NCBI GenBank assembly: GCA_964369315.1
Contig: CAYJEJ010000006.1
Coordinates: 1 to 55,295, forward strand
DNA from: CAYJEJ01 sp964369315
Lineage (GTDB): Bacteria; Pseudomonadota; Alphaproteobacteria; UBA3830; JAIRWN01
DNA length: 55,295 nt
Reading direction: 5' to 3'
Shown here piece by piece: positions 17,007-26,041 of this stretch (positions are counted from its first letter, which is position 1; every line of letters starts with the position of its first letter). Under the pieces are notes generated by a model. The model saw nothing but the letters and a program-made list of their open reading frames with translations. It was not told where the DNA came from and made no database searches. The translations under genes were made by a program, and so were the position numbers.

Positions 17007-18743
17007 TCAACTATCTGCAGGTTCATCTTGTTCCAATGATATGGTGCCTTTGAAATCATTTTTTTCTAAATATTCAGATATGGTTTGTTTTATATCCTCA
17101 GCAGAAATTTTTGCGGCAGAAAGCACAGCCTCTGCTAATTGAAGGCTGGGTTGTAATATTTCTGGCACGACGACATTCACACCAGATTGACGCAAGCTTT
17201 TCACCCGTTCAGTGCCTTGTGACCTTATCCATACATTTAATTTTGGAAAGTTGCGTAAGAGCATAATCGCGGTGCGAGCAGAGATGGAGTAGTCATCTAA
17301 TGTGACAACGACCAGCTTTGCATTGCGAACATGTAATATGTTAAAAACCTCACTTCTTCGGGCATCACCAAAAAACACAGGCAACCCCTTAGCCCTTGCG
17401 GCACTCACCCTTGACATGTTGTGGTCAATTGCCACAAATGGGATGAGGTGTTGCGCTATTGCGGTTGCGATGGTCTGACCAACAGTTCCGAACCCCGCGA
17501 TTATTATGTGGTCTTCAAGATTTTCTTCACTGTTGGCGACTGACTGAATAGATGTTGTCGACTTGTTTTTATCAAAAATATCGCCCAAAAATCTGGCTAA
17601 TAAAGAAAGAAGTGGCGTCAGTGCCATTGAGATTGATATCGCTAAGCATAATACTTGTTTTATATCAGGATTAACAATACCAGCTTTCATCGCCGACATC
17701 GTAAAGATAAAAGCAAATTCACCGCCCGTACATAACAGAGCAGCGACCTTTATTGACGAAGACTTCATTAAGCCAAAAATACGGCATAAAAAGAATATAA
17801 TAGTAAATTTTATTAAAAGTATGGAACCCAGAGCCTTGATAACACTAGGATAATAATCAAGTAAAATCATCAAGTCTGTTGACATTCCAACTGTTATAAA
17901 AAACAGTCCCAAAAGCAGACCCTTAAATGGACGAATGTCGGCTTCAATTTGGTGTCGGTACTCTGTGCCAGCCAAAAGCATTCCCGTTAAAAACGCCCCT
18001 AACTCCATCGATAGTCCAATAAAAAGGGTCGCTGATGCACCACCTAAGATGATGATTATGGTTGTTGCCATAAATGTTTCAGAGCCATAACTGGACGCCA
18101 GTTTATAAACCGGTCTTAAAAGTGTGCCCCCAACAGAAAGCAAAAGACCCAGCACAAACAAAGCCTTTGTTACCGCTATCACGCCTTGTGTCACACTAAA
18201 TTGCCCGCCTCCACTCGCAATCGGGATTAATGCTAATGCAAGAACAACCGCCAAATCTTGGAACAAAAGAATAGCAAACCCAGCCTTTCCATATTGGGTT
18301 GCAAGGTCTCCTCGGTCATTTAGGAGCTGTGCAACAACAGCAGTAGAAGAAAGGGAGATTGTAAACCCAATAAATAAAACTTCGTAAAAGCTGAAACCTT
18401 TAAAAAACGATAATAAAAAGCCATATATCGCGGTGCAAAATATTACCTGTAGCGACCCAAGACCAAAAGCATAGGTCTTTAAAGCCTTAAATCTTTCTAG
18501 TGGTAGCTGTAACCCTATGGTAAAAAGCAAAGACACAACGCCAAGATGAGCCGCATTCTCAACTATTTCACCATTTGAAATTATTGATAGTGCGTTCGGT
18601 CCCATGATAGCACCAGCCACCAAATAAAACAAAACTGAGCTCACTTTCAGTTTTGCGGATAAAACCGTAATCAATACGGCTACTATCAAAAATAACAGTA
18701 CTTCCATTGAGAACATCGAGAAACCAGCACCCCTAAAGACCAA
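17007..18743 (-). CDS. Kef/CPA2-type cation:proton antiporter with TrkA-N domain
   Basis: A monovalent cation:proton antiporter-2 protein. About 12 membrane segments (residues 10-385) are followed by a TrkA-N/RCK nucleotide-binding domain (from 411: IIIAGFGTVGQTIA with the GxGxxG loop). Such proteins release K+ or Na+ in exchange for H+, gated by NAD(H) or glutathione adducts. The 578-residue form uses an upstream start; ATGs at 18716 or 18707 fit the membrane start better. No Kef accessory subunit is nearby. Confidence 0.9.
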   Translation of the reverse strand: MVFRGAGFSMFSMEVLLFLIVAVLITVLSAKLKVSSVLFYLVAGAIMGPNALSIISNGEIVENAAHLGVVSLLFTIGLQLPLERFKALKTYAFGLGSLQVIFCTAIYGFLLSFFKGFSFYEVLFIGFTISLSSTAVVAQLLNDRGDLATQYGKAGFAILLFQDLAVVLALALIPIASGGGQFSVTQGVIAVTKALFVLGLLLSVGGTLLRPVYKLASSYGSETFMATTIIIILGGASATLFIGLSMELGAFLTGMLLAGTEYRHQIEADIRPFKGLLLGLFFITVGMSTDLMILLDYYPSVIKALGSILLIKFTIIFFLCRIFGLMKSSSIKVAALLCTGGEFAFIFTMSAMKAGIVNPDIKQVLCLAISISMALTPLLSLLARFLGDIFDKNKSTTSIQSVANSEENLEDHIIIAGFGTVGQTIATAIAQHLIPFVAIDHNMSRVSAARAKGLPVFFGDARRSEVFNILHVRNAKLVVVTLDDYSISARTAIMLLRNFPKLNVWIRSQGTERVKSLRQSGVNVVVPEILQPSLQLAEAVLSAAKISAEDIKQTISEYLEKNDFKGTISLEQDEPADS

Positions 18744-18803
18744 AATTCAGAAACCACAATCAAGGCAAGGAGGTTTTTAAATCTCCAAGACGATGTTACA
18801 CTG

Positions 18804-19655
18804 TCAGAGGCTTATTTTCAAGCAACGTTCTATTCCATTTAAGTCTTTTATTATAGAGCAAATTTTACATTTTGAGTTTTCAAAAATACTAACAACATCA
18901 GCGGCTTGACCGATGCCAACTTCCAATAAAAGAATGCTGTTTTCATCTTTGAGCAAGGGTCTTATGTTTCGTGCGACCTCCCGATAACAGTCCAGCCCGT
19001 CAATGCCGCCATCTAACGCTAAAAGCGGGTCATAATGCCGGACGTTTATATCAAGTGTTTGTATGTCAGCAGTGGGAATATAGGGCAAATTTCCTAATAT
19101 AATATCAAACTTTCCGCAAATCATGTTTGTCCAATTGCCTCTGGTAAACACTGTGCGGTCAGACACTTCAAGAAGCTCTGCGTTACGTTGAGCCACTTCA
19201 AGAGCCTTGTCTGAGATATCGACCCCAAAACCAAAAGAGTTTTCTAGCTCCTTTAAAAGACAAAGCAACAAACAACCACTACCAGTTCCCAAGTCCAGTA
19301 TGAAAAGCTCATCATTTCGATTATTCGAGAAATGTTTTAAAGCAGTTTCTATTAAAGTTTCTGAGTCAGGTCTTGGGTCGAGGACGTTTTGATTAACATA
19401 AAAATCATATTTCCAAAAACCTTTTTTATTCAAGACCTTTGAGACTGGCTCGCCTTGAAGCCCGCGTGTCAACCCTTTTAAGAAAAATTTTAATTCTTTA
19501 TCAGATAAAATCTTATCTTTTTGTAAGAACAGTTTTTTCGTGTCACTCCCTACTATATCAGAGAGCAGGCTTTTCGCAAAAAAATCCGCTTCATATCTAG
19601 TGTTGAAATGAGAAAGCATTCCGCTGGCGATTTCTAATGCGACTTTTACTTGCAC
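18804..19655 (-). CDS. prmC: Release-factor glutamine methyltransferase (PrmC/HemK)
   Basis: PrmC methylates the Gln of the GGQ motif in release factors RF1 and RF2; RF2 (prfB) lies later in this window. The N-terminal helical domain, the DPRPDSETLIE segment and the SAM loop DLGTGSG (121-127) are present. The family's NPPY motif, which orients the Gln amide, reads NLPY (189-192). The start is GTG. prfA, the common partner, is not adjacent. Length 283 is normal. Confidence 0.92.
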   Translation of the reverse strand: MQVKVALEIASGMLSHFNTRYEADFFAKSLLSDIVGSDTKKLFLQKDKILSDKELKFFLKGLTRGLQGEPVSKVLNKKGFWKYDFYVNQNVLDPRPDSETLIETALKHFSNNRNDELFILDLGTGSGCLLLCLLKELENSFGFGVDISDKALEVAQRNAELLEVSDRTVFTRGNWTNMICGKFDIILGNLPYIPTADIQTLDINVRHYDPLLALDGGIDGLDCYREVARNIRPLLKDENSILLLEVGIGQAADVVSIFENSKCKICSIIKDLNGIERCLKISL

Positions 19656-19839
19656 CTAATTTGCAATCCTTAAAACTTTGAAACATGTCTATAGTTTACT
19701 AAAATTAATATTAACTCTTCAAGAGGTTTATGTGCTCAAAGAAAGATAGTTTGCAAGTTTTGAAATATAAAAATTGATTAACTTTATTAATGGTGATATC
19801 TTCTGGGAATATGGATTTAAATTTTTTTGATGGTGAAAT

Positions 19840-20067
19840 ATGAAACAAGGTATACACCCTGATTATCACGAAATAACTGTTGTTATGACGGACGGGTCTT
19901 CTTTTGAAACAAAAAGCACTTGGGGTAAAGAGGGCGACACGATGCGTCTTGATATTGACTCGAAGTCACACCCAGCTTGGACTGGTATAAGACAGTTCGT
20001 AGATAGTGGCGGACGTTTAGCAAAATTCCGTGGAAAATATCAAAATTTTGGCATAAAAACTTCTTAA
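19840..20067 (+). CDS. rpmE: 50S ribosomal protein bL31
   Basis: L31, 75 residues. The start MKQGIHPDY and the SHPAWTG segment match the family. It lacks the CxxC zinc pair, as is usual in the cysteine-free alphaproteobacterial form. A GGTGAAAT site precedes the ATG. rpsT follows after 21 bases on the same strand. Confidence 0.96.
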   Translation: MKQGIHPDYHEITVVMTDGSSFETKSTWGKEGDTMRLDIDSKSHPAWTGIRQFVDSGGRLAKFRGKYQNFGIKTS

Positions 20068-20088
20068 AATCTTGAGGAAAAGAATAAA

Positions 20089-20355
20089 ATGGCTAATCAT
20101 AAATCTGCTATAAAGCGTATAAGACAAAACACCAAAGAAAACTTAAAAAATCGTGCCCGCACTCACAGGGTGAAGAGCTTCTTAAGTAAGTTTGAGGAAG
20201 CAATATCTAATAAGTCCAAGGACGATATCGTAACCACTTTGCGTAACGTACAATCTGAGTTGATGGTTGCGGTGAACAAAGGCGTTTTTGCAAAGACAAC
20301 TGTTTCTAGAAAAATTTCGAGATTAACTAAGCGAGCAAAGGCTATAATAGATTAA
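20089..20355 (+). CDS. rpsT: 30S ribosomal protein bS20
   Basis: S20, 88 residues, binds 16S rRNA in the small subunit. The typical start MANHKSAIKRIRQN, the basic helices and the VNKGVFAKTTVSRKISRL block are present. A TTGAGGAAAAG ribosome site lies upstream. The rpsT-dnaA neighbourhood is common in alphaproteobacteria. Confidence 0.97.
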   Translation: MANHKSAIKRIRQNTKENLKNRARTHRVKSFLSKFEEAISNKSKDDIVTTLRNVQSELMVAVNKGVFAKTTVSRKISRLTKRAKAIID

Positions 20356-20388
20356 TTTCGTTGAAATTTTTGGTCAGCGATATTCAAA

Positions 20389-20403
20389 TTAATATTGTTT
20401 TAA
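20389..20403 (+). promoter_or_regulatory. Candidate CtrA box upstream of dnaA
   Basis: TTAA (20389-20392), exactly seven bases, then TTAA (20400-20403): the full CtrA-type box TTAA-N7-TTAA, centred about 20 bases before the TTG start of dnaA. ctrA itself is encoded at 34 kb. The motif can occur by chance in AT-rich DNA, so this is a candidate. Confidence 0.4.
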
Positions 20404-20415
20404 TAAGAGCGTATT

Positions 20416-21795
20416 TTGGACAATTCCTTGAAGTCTTTGGATTTTTTTTGGAAGCAAGCTTGCGAAAGCTTGAGGGGGGAGCTTGGCGGGGCAGCTTTCA
20501 AAAGTTGGATAGAGCCTTTACGCCCTTCCCATTTTAATGATGATGAAAGTGGGGCTGTCATCTTCGCTCCAAGCAAGTTTATTCGTGACTGGGTATATAA
20601 CAACTACTTTGAGCAAATAAAAGCCTCTCTTTTCGCTTTAAACAATAGGATAGAGGACATTGATATCGTCGTTTCTGACGATTGTGCCGAAACGCCCACC
20701 ATTAAAGGCGAATTTGACATCAAGACTTCTGGTGAACCCGAGCAAAACGTCGATAATTTGGATGAACTGGGCTCTCAGCTTGACCCCAAATTGACATTTG
20801 ACCATTTTGTTGTTGGTAAGCCAAACGAATTGGCATATGCGGCTGCACGAAGGGTTTCTGAAACTGATAGTGTGGCGTTTAACCCCCTTTTTTTATATGG
20901 CGGTGTTGGGCTTGGAAAAACCCATCTTATGCAGGCGATAGCTTGGCATATCAAAAAAATGACGCCTTGGCGGAAAGTGATATATCTTTCAGCAGAAAAA
21001 TTTATGTATCGGTTCGTAAAGGCTGTTAGGTTTAGGGACACGGTCGCATTTAAGGAACAGTTTCGATCAGTAGATGTTTTGATGATTGATGATATTCAGT
21101 TTATCTGTGGAAAAGAATCAACTCAGGAAGAATTTTTTCATACATTCAACTCATTGGTCGACAATAATCGACAGGTCATCATTTCAGCGGACAAGTCGCC
21201 GTCTGATTTAGATGGGATGGAGGAAAGAATGCGTTCGCGTTTGGGCTGGGGGCTTGTGGCTGACGTGCACCCTACCAACTATGAGTTGCGTTTGGGCATC
21301 TTGCAATCGAAAGCACAATCGTTGAACGTGAGGGTGCCGAAAGAGGTTTTAGAGTTTTTAGCACATAAAATCACCTCAAATGTTCGTGAGATGGAAGGTG
21401 CACTCAATCGAGTGGTTGCGAGCTCAACATTGGTGGGAAGTGAAGAAATAAACCTTGATATGACCCAACGAGTTCTGAGGGATTTATTACGTTCGAGCGA
21501 TAAAAAAGTAACGGTTGACGAGATACAGAGAAAAGTCGCTGAGCACTATTCCATCCGAATGTCGGACATGCATTCGCCAAAGCGAAACATACACATAGCA
21601 AGACCAAGGCAGATAGCGATGTATTTGTGTAAGCAGGCAACAACGACATCTTTACCCGAGATAGGGCGAAAATTTGGTGGACGCGACCATACTACTGTCA
21701 TCCATGCAGTGCGTAAAATAGATGAACTTTTATTGAAAGACAAAGAAATTTCAGAAGATATACGATTGCTTCGTCGTATGTTAGAATGTGAATAA
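20416..21795 (+). CDS. dnaA: Chromosomal replication initiator DnaA
   Basis: DnaA binds DnaA boxes and melts the origin. Domain I (1-95), a short linker, the AAA+ domain III with Walker A GGVGLGKT (162-169) and Walker B VLMIDDIQF (221-229), and domain IV with the signature GGRDHTTVIHA near 430. 459 residues. The start is TTG with a poor ribosome site, and a CtrA-type box lies just before it. No cluster of DnaA boxes is seen nearby, so oriC is probably elsewhere. dnaN follows after 20 bases. Confidence 0.96.
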   Translation: MDNSLKSLDFFWKQACESLRGELGGAAFKSWIEPLRPSHFNDDESGAVIFAPSKFIRDWVYNNYFEQIKASLFALNNRIEDIDIVVSDDCAETPTIKGEFDIKTSGEPEQNVDNLDELGSQLDPKLTFDHFVVGKPNELAYAAARRVSETDSVAFNPLFLYGGVGLGKTHLMQAIAWHIKKMTPWRKVIYLSAEKFMYRFVKAVRFRDTVAFKEQFRSVDVLMIDDIQFICGKESTQEEFFHTFNSLVDNNRQVIISADKSPSDLDGMEERMRSRLGWGLVADVHPTNYELRLGILQSKAQSLNVRVPKEVLEFLAHKITSNVREMEGALNRVVASSTLVGSEEINLDMTQRVLRDLLRSSDKKVTVDEIQRKVAEHYSIRMSDMHSPKRNIHIARPRQIAMYLCKQATTTSLPEIGRKFGGRDHTTVIHAVRKIDELLLKDKEISEDIRLLRRMLECE

Positions 21796-21815
21796 TTAAT
21801 AAGGAACAGTGCTTT

Positions 21816-22940
21816 ATGCATATAAAACTCAATAGGGCAGATTTATTAAAAGCTATGACGCAGGTTTGCGGCATCGTTGAGCGTAATCCAACCACCCCTA
21901 TATTATCACATTGTTTGATATCGGTATCTGGGAGCAAGGTCAGTTTTTTTTCAACTGACTTAGACCATTCTGTAACCAGCACGATTGCTGGAGAGGTTTT
22001 TGATGAGGGAGCAGCGGTCATTCCCGCTTTAACTTTGTTTGAGATAGTGAAAAAGCTTCCGGATGATGAGCTCATCGAAATGGTGTTAAAGGGCAATGAA
22101 GTGTCGATAAAAGCAGGCAAGGCGAACTTTAACTTGCAGTCGCTTTCAAACGACGATTTCCCGCCAATGGCTAGCCCGCACAGGGTAAATCGTTTTGAAC
22201 TGAGCGCAGGGCAACTTCTCAAGCTGATAGATGCGACGCGTTTTGCAATGTCTACCGACGAGACGCGGTATACCCTTAATGGGGCATATTTACACACGGC
22301 TCTTAATTCTTTCGGGAAAAAATGTCTCAGAATGGTTGCAACCGATGCTCATCGCCTTTCGGTTTCAGAGGTTACTAAGCCAGACAACGAGTCGTTTGAT
22401 AATTTTGCAGGGGTGATTTTATCTAGAAAAACCATCTCCGAGCTGAGAAGGATTTTAGATAGTGAACCAAACGAGACGGTCACCATTACGGTCGATAAAT
22501 CGTTAACCAGTTTTCAAGTTGCAAGTGTTACAATCGTTGCAAGGATAGTGGAGGGAAATTTCCCAGATTACGTTTCCGCGATACCAGAAGGTCGCGACAT
22601 TTTTTTCACCCTCAAGAGGCAAAATTTTATAGATGTTGCCAGCAGGGTTTCGGTCGTCGCGAATGATAAGATTAAGCTTGTTCGTTTAGACTTAACGTCA
22701 GGTTGCTTGAAAATATCGGCTGGGAATGAAGGCGTTGGCAGTGCGAGTGATGAAATCTCGCTCGACTATGACGGCAACCCTTGGTATGCGGGCGTTAATG
22801 TGAGATATCTATTAGATGTGGCTGGTCAAATTGAATCAGATGATATGCGTTTTTACATACAAGAATCAGTAAACTCCATATTAATACTAGACCCAGCGGA
22901 TAATAGTAATTTGTTTGTCGTGATGCCGATGCGGGTTTAA
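21816..22940 (+). CDS. dnaN: DNA polymerase III beta sliding clamp
   Basis: The clamp that tethers Pol III to DNA, 374 residues, three similar domains. The start MHIKLNRADLLKAM, the TDLDHSV strand and the C-terminal VMPMRV (the end that lines the partner-binding pocket) are typical. An AAGGA site lies 9 nt before the ATG. It sits in the common dnaA-dnaN order, but recF is not downstream; ATP synthase genes follow. Confidence 0.97.
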   Translation: MHIKLNRADLLKAMTQVCGIVERNPTTPILSHCLISVSGSKVSFFSTDLDHSVTSTIAGEVFDEGAAVIPALTLFEIVKKLPDDELIEMVLKGNEVSIKAGKANFNLQSLSNDDFPPMASPHRVNRFELSAGQLLKLIDATRFAMSTDETRYTLNGAYLHTALNSFGKKCLRMVATDAHRLSVSEVTKPDNESFDNFAGVILSRKTISELRRILDSEPNETVTITVDKSLTSFQVASVTIVARIVEGNFPDYVSAIPEGRDIFFTLKRQNFIDVASRVSVVANDKIKLVRLDLTSGCLKISAGNEGVGSASDEISLDYDGNPWYAGVNVRYLLDVAGQIESDDMRFYIQESVNSILILDPADNSNLFVVMPMRV

Positions 22941-23021
22941 GCCGACCGCTATTGCATATAATCCATTTGTTGTGTAAAAAAGAATAGTTTGTGTCGGTTG
23001 AGATTTTTTGGTTTTATATAA

Positions 23022-23603
23022 ATGTCAAGAAAATCAAGTAAAAATTCTTTAAATCGCCTAATAAACCGCTACGTTAAGTCATTATACAGTCTTATGATTA
23101 ACGAGTTTGTCGGTGAATTAGATTTAAATATAGAACAAATGACATGTTTATCCGACTTGTTTCAAAATAAGCTAGAAGAAGCAGGTGTAGTTGAATCTAA
23201 GCTGATGTTCAATGAATTGGCGGATTTATTGTTGTCCTTAAACAAAGAAAAACTAACAGCCGCTTTATATAACCTTATCCACGTCATGAAGGAAGATGGG
23301 GTTATGTTTCTTCTTCCAAATGTTTTAAGGAAAACCCTTGAAAAATGCCTAAGGTTTAAGGGGATTGATACCGCCATTGTTACTTTTGCTCATCCTCCAA
23401 AAAAGACGGACATAGAAAATATTACCGCTGAGCTAAGAGAAGTTTTTGGAAGAGAGTTCTTGATTGAAGTAAAAGAAAATAGCGACCTTATCGCAGGGTC
23501 TACTGTTCAAATAGGGTCTTATTTAATAGACGCGTCTTTGAGAAAAAAAATTAATAATCTAAAAAATTTTGCAAAAGGAAGGGTAAATGCTCAATACAGC
23601 TGA
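23022..23603 (+). CDS. atpH: ATP synthase F1 delta subunit
   Basis: The delta subunit (OSCP) links F1 to the peripheral stalk of ATP synthase. 193 residues, mostly helical N-terminal domain, then the conserved C-terminal LIAGSTVQIGSYLIDASLRKKINNL segment. It is the most divergent of the F1 subunits here. It overlaps atpA by 17 bases. The region 22941-23021 before it holds no gene. Confidence 0.9.
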   Translation: MSRKSSKNSLNRLINRYVKSLYSLMINEFVGELDLNIEQMTCLSDLFQNKLEEAGVVESKLMFNELADLLLSLNKEKLTAALYNLIHVMKEDGVMFLLPNVLRKTLEKCLRFKGIDTAIVTFAHPPKKTDIENITAELREVFGREFLIEVKENSDLIAGSTVQIGSYLIDASLRKKINNLKNFAKGRVNAQYS

Positions 23604-25140
23604 AATAGCTTCTGTCCTAAGACAACGGTTGCTTGACCTTGATAAAAAGGTTGATTTGTGTGAGGTCGGTTTGGTTGCTTCAATCGGTGATGGTGTCGCG
23701 AGAGTTACAGGGCTTGACAATGTTCAGTATGGGGAATTGGTCGTGTTCAGCTCGGGCGTTGAGGGAATGGCTCTTAACCTAGATTCGGACTCTGTGGGCG
23801 TGGTGCTTTTCGGTAAGGACCAAATGGTGAAAGAGGGCGACCAAGTTCGCCGAAGTGGTCAAATTTTGGAAGTTGGGGTCGGAAAAAATTTATTAGGTAG
23901 AGTGGTTGATGCCCTTGGCAATCCAATCGATGGTAAAGGAGCAATAGAAGGGCTAGAGTTAAAACGGGTCGAGGCTCCTGCCCCTGGAATTATCGATAGG
24001 AAATCAGTCACTGAACCCATGCAAACTGGCATCAAGGCAATTGATGCAATAGTTCCCATAGGCAGAGGGCAAAGAGAGCTTATAATCGGTGACCGTCAAA
24101 CGGGTAAAACCGCTATTGCACTAGATACCATCATCAATCAGCGACAGGCTTTTAAAAACAATGATGAGGCTAATAAACTATATTGTATATATGTGGTAAT
24201 CGGTCAAAAGCGTTCTTCCGTCGCCCATGTTGTAAAGGCGTTAGAGGATGCAGGTGCCCTTGAATATACAATAGTAGTTGCAGCAACAGCGTCTGACCCA
24301 GCACCGCTTCAGTTCATTGCCCCATACGTTGGGTGTACGATGGGGGAATATTTCCGAGATAATGGTATGCATGCTTTGATTATTTATGACGATTTATCTA
24401 AGCACGCTGTGGCTTATCGACAGATGTCGCTGCTTTTAAGAAGACCCCCTGGAAGAGAGGCGTATCCAGGAGATGTGTTCTTTTTGCACTCAAGATTGTT
24501 GGAGCGTGCAGCCAAGATGTCTGATGAAAAAGGTGGGGGGTCTTTGACCGCACTGCCTATAATAGAAACGCAGGCAGGTGATGTTTCAGCATATATACCA
24601 ACCAACGTGATATCGATTACAGATGGTCAAATTTTCTTAGAAACTGACCTGTTCTATAAAGGGATTAGACCGGCTGTTAATGTTGGTTTGTCGGTCAGTC
24701 GTGTGGGTTCTGCTGCACAATTAAAGTCGATGAAAAGCGTTGCGTCTGGTATAAAGATGGATTTAGCACAGTACCGAGAAATGGCAGCTTTTTCTCAGTT
24801 TGCTTCTGACCTTGACCAGTCGACACATAAACTGCTGGAGCGAGGAGAACGTTTGACCGCTCTTTTGAAGCAACCTCAATACAGCCCCTTAAATGTGGAA
24901 GAACAGGTCGTTAGCATTTTTATGGGAATAAAGGGATATCTTGACAAAATTCCAGTAAAACTAGTTCAAGACTTTGAAACTGAGGCTCTTGATGAAATTA
25001 AAAATAAAAAACCCAACATATTAACACAGATACGAGAGTCTAAAGCCTTGAGCCAAGAGGTTTCCGCTGAATTAGAGAGGTTTCTTGACGATTTTACCGA
25101 AGGATTTTGTAAAAGAATGGGAACCCAAAGGTCTAATTAG
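23587..25140 (+). CDS. atpA: ATP synthase F1 alpha subunit
   Basis: The regulatory nucleotide-binding subunit of F1. Walker A GDRQTGKT is at 168-175; the MSLLLRRPPGREAYPGDVF and VGLSVSRVGSAAQ blocks are also classic. 517 residues, normal. It is followed with no gap by atpG (25141). Genes of the membrane sector (atpB, E, F) are not in the window, as is usual for alphaproteobacteria, where F1 and F0 operons are separate. Confidence 0.98.
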   Translation: MLNTAEIASVLRQRLLDLDKKVDLCEVGLVASIGDGVARVTGLDNVQYGELVVFSSGVEGMALNLDSDSVGVVLFGKDQMVKEGDQVRRSGQILEVGVGKNLLGRVVDALGNPIDGKGAIEGLELKRVEAPAPGIIDRKSVTEPMQTGIKAIDAIVPIGRGQRELIIGDRQTGKTAIALDTIINQRQAFKNNDEANKLYCIYVVIGQKRSSVAHVVKALEDAGALEYTIVVAATASDPAPLQFIAPYVGCTMGEYFRDNGMHALIIYDDLSKHAVAYRQMSLLLRRPPGREAYPGDVFFLHSRLLERAAKMSDEKGGGSLTALPIIETQAGDVSAYIPTNVISITDGQIFLETDLFYKGIRPAVNVGLSVSRVGSAAQLKSMKSVASGIKMDLAQYREMAAFSQFASDLDQSTHKLLERGERLTALLKQPQYSPLNVEEQVVSIFMGIKGYLDKIPVKLVQDFETEALDEIKNKKPNILTQIRESKALSQEVSAELERFLDDFTEGFCKRMGTQRSN

Positions 25141-26031
25141 ATGTCAAACTTAAAAGATTTGAGAGCTAGGATAAATAGTATTAAATCTACGCAAAAAATC
25201 ACATCAGCTATGAAACTTGTTGCAGGTGTGAAATTTCGCAAATCGGAAGAAGCGACTAGAAACGGTCGACCATTCACATATGCTGTGCGTGATAGCTTGG
25301 GATATGTCTGTGCTTCAAGGCATTGTTTGGAAAAAAAATACAAAGCCTTGTCAGTCGGCAAGACAAAACCAAGTGGTGCTATGATAGTTGTCTTTTCTTC
25401 GGATAAAGGGCTTTGCGGTAATTTTAATAGTAGTATTATAAAAGAAGCATCTACGCGAATAGAACGCCTCATTCATCAGGGGCTTTATGTGAAGGTGGTT
25501 TGTGTTGGTAGCAAATCATATGAAATTTTGAAGAAAAATTTTCCAGAAATAGAGATTGAGATGTTTCCATCGAGTTTCTTCAATAACGATTTAAACCTCG
25601 TTTCATTATCGAACAATTTGCTTTCAGAATTTTTCGGGAGCAATGAAGTAAAGCATATATATTTAATTTATAGTCATTATTTTTCAGCGATAAGTAACGA
25701 AGTTCGATTTTCTCGGGTGTTACCATTTCTGGATGATTTCAATGAAAATGAGCTGATTAATCATATTCCACGGGGACAAATCCCATCTTTTGACCCCTGT
25801 GAAGAGAAGATGGTTGAGGAATTGGTGAAAAATTATATACTAACTCAACTTAAGCAAGCATGGAAGGAAAGTTGTGCCAGTGAAAACGGCACGCGTATGA
25901 CGGCTATGGATAACGCAACAAGAAACGCACAAGATATGCTTGATAAACTTGTTCTGACTTACAACAGAACTCGCCAAGCTGTGATAACAGCTGAGTTAAT
26001 AGAGGTTATATCTGGTGCTGAAGCATTATAG
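25141..26031 (+). CDS. atpG: ATP synthase F1 gamma subunit
   Basis: The central rotor shaft of F1. N- and C-terminal helices are well preserved: LKDLRARINSIKSTQKITSAMK at the start and MDNATRNAQDMLDKL plus ELIEVISGAEAL at the end. The middle is divergent. 296 residues. Starts on the base after the atpA stop and ends 10 bases before atpD, which has its own GGAG-like site. Confidence 0.97.
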   Translation: MSNLKDLRARINSIKSTQKITSAMKLVAGVKFRKSEEATRNGRPFTYAVRDSLGYVCASRHCLEKKYKALSVGKTKPSGAMIVVFSSDKGLCGNFNSSIIKEASTRIERLIHQGLYVKVVCVGSKSYEILKKNFPEIEIEMFPSSFFNNDLNLVSLSNNLLSEFFGSNEVKHIYLIYSHYFSAISNEVRFSRVLPFLDDFNENELINHIPRGQIPSFDPCEEKMVEELVKNYILTQLKQAWKESCASENGTRMTAMDNATRNAQDMLDKLVLTYNRTRQAVITAELIEVISGAEAL

Positions 26032-26041
26032 GAGATAGGTT

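Noticed and set aside
20356..20415. Possible oriC next to dnaA
   Set aside because: No TTATCCACA-like boxes occur in the short gap, and the intergenic space is too small.
22941..23021. CCGAC/GTCGG inverted repeat after dnaN as a terminator
   Set aside because: The stem is 5 bp with a loop of over 40 bases; not a credible terminator.
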